Origin: Anaerolineales bacterium
GTDB taxonomy: Bacteria; Chloroflexota; Anaerolineae; Anaerolineales; UBA11858
Length of the DNA: 39,375 nucleotides
Direction: 5' to 3'
Assembly: GCA_021108255.1 (NCBI GenBank)
Contig: JAIORG010000296.1
Coordinates: 1-39,375 of the forward strand
Every line of letters begins with the position of its first letter. Within the stretch, counting starts at the first letter, position 1. Shown piece by piece: positions 35,474 through 39,375 of this stretch. The notes under the pieces are model-generated. The model did no database searches and had not been told where the DNA came from. It was given only the letters and a program-made list of their open reading frames with translations. The position numbers were made by a program, and so were the translations under genes.

Positions 35474-37804
35474 TTAGAGAATTATTGGGGGCAGGTGGGG
35501 CGCTGGAGAGAAAAGGTCTCCCAGCAGGGGAATTTCTTGTGAGCAGGAGTCGGGTAAAAACCCGGGAGGAGCACCATATCCGGCATTGGTGAACATCCAC
35601 CAACGCAGGGTTTGCTCCTCAACTCCCAGCGGCTGGAGAATGGTAAAGGCAGCCCGGCAGAGTAATTCCGCATATCGATTTATATTTATCGCGCCAGGAT
35701 CAGGGCGTTCCGGAAGATCCCAGGCATACACACCGGGTTTTCCCCGGGTATAGAGGAATCGAACCCGCTGTCCCGGGATCAGGTGTTTGCCGATTTCTTC
35801 CAACTGGGCAGCAGCTCGTGCTGCAGGGGAGAGCACCTTGTATTCTCCTAGTGTTCTACTTAGTTTCTGGGATATCAGCAGATCCACCAGGGGAACCTTT
35901 TGCTCCCTCAAAGCTGCCAGCCTGGTTTGCAGCAGAGTGTGAATTCGAGGTAATTGCTCCACCAGCTTTCCGGCGTCCGGAGCGTCTGCGAGCAGGTTGA
36001 GCATTTCCAACTGGATATTTTTTACCCAGCGTGAAGTATCATCACGCCTCACCTCAATCCCCCGCACTTTCCAGGTGCCGTTTTGGAATAGACCGAAATA
36101 GCGGTTAGCCACAGGCACCCGGGGATCTGGTCGTGAACTTAAAAAAGCAATCCACTGGTAAATGCCATCCAGGCTGATCGGCAGCCCGGTACGGTCCAAA
36201 ATTTCTTCCAGCAAGGGCTGAAAATCAGCTACCTTGGAAGCCCCTTCTTTTTGAACCCAGAGACCGTCCACATACATGTGGAGGACCCGGTACCCTAAAT
36301 CCTCGGCAGCTTCCTTGGCCCGCAGCAGCGCCTCCCGTCCATAAGCTGTAACTGCTTCATGGGCTTCAATTCGTCCAAACCGGGCGTTTTTATACCCCAG
36401 GTATCCAAAGCAGGTCACCAGCAGCCATTTATGGGCTGACGATTGGGCTTTGTAAGGTAGATATCGGGCATCTTTCGGGTTCATGCCGGCCAATGCTTGT
36501 TTGAGTTTAATCCTTTTTTCGAGCAGCGGCTGCAGAGTGTCAGGAACCAGCCCGCGGTGGTCTTGATCAATAGTCATTTCCAGTTCGGGTACAAATGTGC
36601 CGTTTGCCCCGCCTTTGCCTACAGTTTCCGGGGAGACATTAAAGTGTTCCATGATGCTGGGATACATGGAGATGAAGTCAATTTCTGCTACCTGGGAATG
36701 AAGGCCGATTGTCGGCTGGTAAACCAGGCCTCCCCGGTCAGCCTGGAGCAGACTGTATGCTGTTTTAAAACGTTCCACCTGCTGTTTGTGCCAGGGAACC
36801 AGAACCCCCTGGCGTAGGGCAGTCAGGATCTGCATTGAGGAAATACCGGTGCCTGGAGAGACTCGGGCTGCGGTTTGAATCCGCAGGCTGGTAACCCGGG
36901 CCATTTCAAACACTCCTTCCAACCCATAATCGTGATACATAACGGTGTTTTCTGTGGAAATGTGGATCCGGCCAAAAAGGCGCGCTTGGGGACCGCGGTA
37001 GATCACCCTGCCGTAAGAATGATAGAAGCGCTCTTCCCGGCGTTCGACGCCGCGGCCTTGCTCTCGGCTCAAAGGGAGTGTGATCTGGTGTTTTTCCATC
37101 AGCTGGTGAAGTTTTGTGATCAGCCATTTATCTCCCCATACAGTAAGCAGCAGATCGGGATCGTAGCGGCGGAGCAGGGCCCGGAGCTTGATCAGCAGCC
37201 CCCGTTCTTCCTTAAAGGGGAAGAGGTAGTGTTTTCCTTCCAGGTAGACTTTGAGTTCGACAGGTTCCTTGTGATCCGGATTACAGTCGGGAGTCAGAAC
37301 CATCACCAGCAGGGGAACCGGAGGGGTATCAATCATCCAGGGTGTGTCGAGGGTTTCCAATGCCTCAATCTCCCCCCCATCAGTGGCCAGCACCCGGCAG
37401 CGCGCCAGGGGGAAGGTGTGGGTCTGGGCTGCATAACGGAGCGCAAGCGGGATGTCGGCATTGTAATACGTTAAATCTGGAAAGCTTGTTTTCAGGTGGT
37501 GAAAAAGCTGCTCCTGCGCACAGGGTGTCTCGGTCAGCACTTCCAGAACGGGGAGAGGCTGTTCCTTAAATAAGTCCTGTTGTTCAACGCGCGACAACTG
37601 GACAGGAAGAGATAAAGATTTTAAATAGCGCCACAAAGTCCGCAGGCTGCCGTTGTCACCGTGAACGTAGAAAGCGGTTGGGAAAGGCTGGTGCAGCCGG
37701 TGTCGCCTGATGCCGTCTTCATCCAGCAGCCACAGGATTACTCCCTGGGCGGGATCCGGGTAAATGTCCAGCAGCCAGCCGTGGAGTTCATTGCTGGATG
37801 ACAT
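35474..37804 (-). CDS. divergent family-B DNA polymerase
   Basis: This 776-residue protein has the family-B polymerase palm. Motif A is DFISMYPSIM with D376. Motif B is KWLLVTCFGYLG (459 on), where the usual N-S-x-Y-G reads V-T-C-F-G. Motif C is YVDG with D513: aligned with YGDTDS, the first Asp is Tyr and the second, catalytic Asp is kept. The exonuclease region is degenerate: Exo I (D-x-E) is missing where VPLLVMVLTPD stands, although D225 may mark Exo II. A non-proofreading, perhaps translesion polymerase is inferred. The ATG at 37804 lies inside the end of the previous gene, indicating coupling; the longer frame is out-of-phase translation of that gene. It is the last gene of an SOS-box operon. 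Confidence 0.85.
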   Translation of the reverse strand: MSSSNELHGWLLDIYPDPAQGVILWLLDEDGIRRHRLHQPFPTAFYVHGDNGSLRTLWRYLKSLSLPVQLSRVEQQDLFKEQPLPVLEVLTETPCAQEQLFHHLKTSFPDLTYYNADIPLALRYAAQTHTFPLARCRVLATDGGEIEALETLDTPWMIDTPPVPLLVMVLTPDCNPDHKEPVELKVYLEGKHYLFPFKEERGLLIKLRALLRRYDPDLLLTVWGDKWLITKLHQLMEKHQITLPLSREQGRGVERREERFYHSYGRVIYRGPQARLFGRIHISTENTVMYHDYGLEGVFEMARVTSLRIQTAARVSPGTGISSMQILTALRQGVLVPWHKQQVERFKTAYSLLQADRGGLVYQPTIGLHSQVAEIDFISMYPSIMEHFNVSPETVGKGGANGTFVPELEMTIDQDHRGLVPDTLQPLLEKRIKLKQALAGMNPKDARYLPYKAQSSAHKWLLVTCFGYLGYKNARFGRIEAHEAVTAYGREALLRAKEAAEDLGYRVLHMYVDGLWVQKEGASKVADFQPLLEEILDRTGLPISLDGIYQWIAFLSSRPDPRVPVANRYFGLFQNGTWKVRGIEVRRDDTSRWVKNIQLEMLNLLADAPDAGKLVEQLPRIHTLLQTRLAALREQKVPLVDLLISQKLSRTLGEYKVLSPAARAAAQLEEIGKHLIPGQRVRFLYTRGKPGVYAWDLPERPDPGAININRYAELLCRAAFTILQPLGVEEQTLRWWMFTNAGYGAPPGFLPDSCSQEIPLLGDLFSPAPHLPPIIL

Positions 37805-38054
37805 GACGAATTTCTGCGACCTCCTGCCGCAAGCGGATGATCTCTTTGTGTTCTTCCAGCAGCATGGACAGCAGGAAGGTTTCAAACGGCAGCGCGTGGG
37901 ATGCGTACGAAGCGGCGGAGAGGTGTTTTCGGGCTGAAGCAAACAGGTCGTCCAGCACACGCTGGTCGCTGCTCCGCAGGGCACGGCGGAAGCGGGCAAA
38001 GGCCGCGCGTTCCTTGAGGAAAGTTTGGGTAATTGAGGATACAGTTCGTCCCAT
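37788..38054 (-). CDS. small helical protein of the polB cassette
   Basis: This 88-residue protein, not recognised, is rich in Arg, Glu and Leu and is predicted to be mainly helical (TFLKERAAFARFRRALRSSD, LEEHKEIIRLRQEVAEIRHV). The last 30 residues look like a short coiled coil, suggesting an oligomerisation or adaptor role. AGGAG sits 5-6 bases before the ATG at 38054; a longer frame adds 20 residues without support. It lies 11 bases after the RecA-like gene and overlaps the polymerase start by 17 bases, so the three are translationally linked. Confidence 0.7.
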   Translation of the reverse strand: MGRTVSSITQTFLKERAAFARFRRALRSSDQRVLDDLFASARKHLSAASYASHALPFETFLLSMLLEEHKEIIRLRQEVAEIRHVIQQ

Positions 38055-38065
38055 AGGGGCTCCTG

Positions 38066-38590
38066 TTAAAACAGTGAAAATTGAATGGCGGGATGATGAG
38101 GTTCGAAAACCCAAACCCGGTCAGCGGTTTCCCTGATGCGAGCCAGGAAAGGCTCTTCCGTGGGTTGGGGATGAACTATCAGTAAAACCGGGCTGTGCCG
38201 GGCATTTTTTTGCAGATGATACAGACTGGTTTCCAGAAGCCTGAGGCGTTCGAGAAGCGGTGCGTTCTCGTCCTGGAAGGTGGTGAGCAGATTCAGAACT
38301 AGCGTTGGAATTCCGCCGGGAGCGGGCTGTTCCAGCAGAGTTGTCATCTGGTAGCAGGTAAAAGCCCTTGCGACCTGGACGTGCTCCAGCGCTGTGTAGA
38401 GCAGGAGGTCTTTTCGCCTGAGTTCTCGGTTTAAACTCAGGATATCAAGGCGATTGCCTCCATCCAGCACGCGGACTGGGCCGGTTTGGGCCAGTTCTGC
38501 AATAAACGTGATGGCTGCTTTCCGCTGGAAAGAAGAAGGAGCGACCAGCAGCTGCAGAGTGGGGGAATGGGGTACAGGGATGAGTTCCAT
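38066..38590 (-). CDS. RecA/Rad51-fold protein without a P-loop
   Basis: This 174-residue protein follows the RecA/RadB-type strand order: LLVAPSSFQRKAAITFIAEL in the place of Walker A (no G-K-T/S), VRVLDGGNRLD, LEHVQVARAFTCYQMTTLL (matching the Rad51 pattern around the V-x-R-A-x-T block), TLVLNLLTTFQDE in the place of Walker B, and SPVLLIVHPQP. ATP binding is therefore probably lost. ImuA and archaeal RadA paralogues play accessory roles beside translesion polymerases, which this protein may copy. Its ribosome site lies inside a perfect hairpin (38592-38613). It precedes the small protein and polymerase genes in one operon. Confidence 0.65.
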   Translation of the reverse strand: MELIPVPHSPTLQLLVAPSSFQRKAAITFIAELAQTGPVRVLDGGNRLDILSLNRELRRKDLLLYTALEHVQVARAFTCYQMTTLLEQPAPGGIPTLVLNLLTTFQDENAPLLERLRLLETSLYHLQKNARHSPVLLIVHPQPTEEPFLARIRETADRVWVFEPHHPAIQFSLF

Positions 38591-38591
38591 G

Positions 38592-38613
38592 CTCCAACCT
38601 TATCAGGTTGGAG
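38592..38613 (-). promoter_or_regulatory. hairpin sequestering the RecA-like gene's ribosome site
   Basis: CTCCAACC-TGATAA-GGTTGGAG is a perfect 8-bp stem ending 1 base before the ATG at 38590. The AAGG and GGAG sequences that could act as ribosome site lie inside its 3' arm, so translation could be blocked until the hairpin is opened. Confidence 0.6.
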
Positions 38614-38683
38614 GGGACAGGGCTATCGCCGTTTGGCTGAAATCAGGGATGAAAAAAAGGCTACCCCGAAAGGGGAAGGCAAA

Positions 38684-39097
38684 TCAGGTTGCCCATTGCG
38701 AGAAATCCCAGTCGGACAGGATTTTGCGGAGCTCAAGTTTGCTGCGCAGACCGAATTTGCGTTTGGCATTGCGCAGGTGGGTTTTGACAGTAGCCGGGGA
38801 GATGATCAACTGGTCTGCTATTTCTTTGTTGGTGTAGCTTAAGCAGGCCAGGGCGGTGATTTCTTTTTCGCGCGGGGTGAGAGATTGCCAGGTTTTTAGA
38901 TTTTTCGCCGCTTCCTGGCGGTGCTGCAGGGCAAAACTTAACATCTTTTTGCCTACTTCGTTCAGAGACTGTTTCTCTTCTTCAGCCAGGCGAGCCAGGG
39001 CCAGGCTCAGCGGCTGGTCCAATTTGACAAACTGGGCTGGGAAAATAAGATATTTGAGAGAGTCTACAACACGGGTTGGGAACATATTTGCTGGCAA
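38684..39097 (-). CDS. LuxR-type HTH regulator with RHH-like N-terminus
   Basis: This 137-residue protein ends in a LuxR/GerE DNA-binding domain (LTPREKEITALACLSYTNKE, ISPATVKTHLRNAKRKFGL; about residues 73-135). Residues 23-57 (FVKLDQPLSLALARLAEEE then [12 protein letters not shown]) resemble a ribbon-helix-helix unit instead of the usual receiver or autoinducer domain. The start is uncertain: TTG at 39097 has only a weak AGG nearby, and ATG at 39085 has no ribosome site. It is the first gene after the SOS-box promoter, 93 bases before the RecA-like gene, with a weak CCCC-TTTC-GGGG hairpin and T-run between. Confidence 0.78.
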   Translation of the reverse strand: MPANMFPTRVVDSLKYLIFPAQFVKLDQPLSLALARLAEEEKQSLNEVGKKMLSFALQHRQEAAKNLKTWQSLTPREKEITALACLSYTNKEIADQLIISPATVKTHLRNAKRKFGLRSKLELRKILSDWDFSQWAT

Positions 39098-39104
39098 TGC
39101 CTGA

Positions 39105-39122
39105 ATAGAACATTTGTTCTAT
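39105..39122. promoter_or_regulatory. SOS (LexA/DinR) box
   Basis: The 18-base perfect palindrome ATAGAACATTTGTTCTAT contains GAAC (39108-39111), a 4-base spacer and GTTC (39116-39119). This is the core of the LexA box of Gram-positive-type bacteria. It overlaps the predicted transcription start of the cassette, the usual place for repression. Confidence 0.75.
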
Positions 39123-39151
39123 ATTATACACAGAGATACATATTCTGGCAA
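39123..39151 (-). promoter_or_regulatory. promoter of the RHH-LuxR/RecA-like/PolB cassette
   Basis: TATAAT (39123-39128) and TTGCCA (39146-39151, 5 of 6 matches to TTGACA) are spaced 17 bases apart on the minus strand. The start site near 39116 falls inside the LexA-type palindrome. Confidence 0.8.
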
Positions 39152-39161
39152 GGGGGTATTC

Positions 39162-39182
39162 AGTAAGTAGTAAGTAGTAATA
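39162..39182. repeat. short tandem 7-mer repeat
   Basis: AGTAAGT is repeated twice followed by a third unit differing at one or two bases (AGTAATA). It is too short to assign a function. Confidence 0.7.
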
Positions 39183-39218
39183 CTGTGCCGTCCTGAATAA
39201 CGTTTAAAGTCAATTGTC

Positions 39219-39250
39219 ATTGCGAGAAAGCCGAAGGCTTTCGTGGCAAT
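39219..39250. repeat. palindromic intergenic repeat (TCATTGCGAG type)
   Basis: ATTGC (39219-39223) and GCAAT (39246-39250) enclose GAAAGCC-GAA-GGCTTTC (39226-39242), making a near-complete hairpin. The TCATTGCGAG...GGCAATCTC form matches a widespread small intergenic repeat seen in many environmental and anaerobic bacterial genomes; assignment is by memory of the pattern only. Confidence 0.65.
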
Positions 39251-39269
39251 CTCCTGATAAGAAACTGAG

Positions 39270-39360
39270 CCTTTCGATACGTTCTCGCTAGCTTGTTTTG
39301 AGTGGTCTTGAGCACTTCGCTTTGCTCTGTATAAACTCCGCGAATGGACGTATCGAAGGG
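39270..39360. repeat. inverted-repeat element at right edge
   Basis: CCTTTCGATACGT (39270-39282) and ACGTATCGAAGGG (39348-39360) are inverted with 12 of 13 matches, about 65 bases apart. No ORF lies between. It looks like a small MITE-like or palindromic intergenic element, directly next to the 39219 hairpin. Confidence 0.6.
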
Positions 39361-39375
39361 CCGGGTGAAGATAGG

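Noticed and set aside
36875-37474. Plus-strand 199-residue ORF
   Set aside because: It is antisense to the polymerase gene in a GC-rich stretch where long spurious frames are expected; no recognisable domain.
37805-37999. 65-residue N-terminal extension of the polymerase
   Set aside because: It is the wrong-frame reading of the small cassette gene, rich in Cys and Pro and without family similarity.
39162-39182. Possible CRISPR-like repeat
   Set aside because: The units are only 7 bases and have no spacers.

Overview
The window looks like a piece of a Chloroflexota (Anaerolineae-like) chromosome. This is inferred, not proven: it rests on Thr/Pro-rich lipoproteins, a cytoplasmic glycosidase/phosphorylase operon with MalF/MalG-type permeases, a UroD-like methyltransferase family protein, a Gram-positive-style GAAC-N4-GTTC SOS box and typical bacterial housekeeping genes. 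There are 34 supported protein genes (one cut by the left edge), a tmRNA and a probable 6S RNA. No tRNA, rRNA, CRISPR array or transposase was seen.

Layout. 1-926: C-terminally truncated SH3/CAP-domain lipoprotein. 927-1276: non-coding, with short intergenic repeats. 1277-10440 (all minus): a sugar-use operon read from about 10510 leftwards: malF-like permease, malG-like permease, GH1 beta-glucosidase, GH13 alpha-glucosidase, a HAD-phosphoglucomutase/GH65 phosphorylase fusion and a uridine-kinase-like protein. Its promoter has a palindrome between -35 and -10. 10654-13809: UroD-family protein, PfkB sugar kinase, metallophosphoesterase. 13844-18278: ParB-like/USP fusion, bifunctional NAD(P)HX repair enzyme, and a YtxG/YtxH-like envelope pair. 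18478-18874: tmRNA. 18985-21116: guaA and xpt-like purine salvage genes. 21269-26729: AIM24-family protein, EamA exporter, aspS, 6S RNA candidate, NUDIX hydrolase, CBM9-like lipoprotein. 26800-28002: primary sigma factor. 28224-31485: large multi-domain lipoprotein with starch-binding-like modules and a TIM-barrel-like end, plus a membrane protein. 31610-33526: DUF35 protein plus thiolase-fold protein lacking the nucleophilic Cys. 33798-35316: TatA/B-like, nusB, Asp23-family and rpmF genes.

35474-39128: the most interesting block. A minus-strand cassette encodes an RHH-LuxR-like regulator, a RecA-fold protein with no recognisable P-loop, an 88-residue protein, and an unusual family-B DNA polymerase (motif C altered to YVDG, exonuclease motif I missing). 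It is preceded by a near-consensus promoter whose start region is covered by an 18-bp palindrome containing GAAC-N4-GTTC, the Gram-positive LexA/DinR box. This suggests a damage-inducible translesion or mutagenesis module analogous in logic to ImuA-ImuB-DnaE2 but built on PolB. By eye the block is more GC-rich than the rest of the window, suggesting transfer. The right edge (39160-39375) holds short tandem and palindromic intergenic repeats.

Start codons were moved inward from the longest ORF wherever a Shine-Dalgarno sequence and family length supported it.
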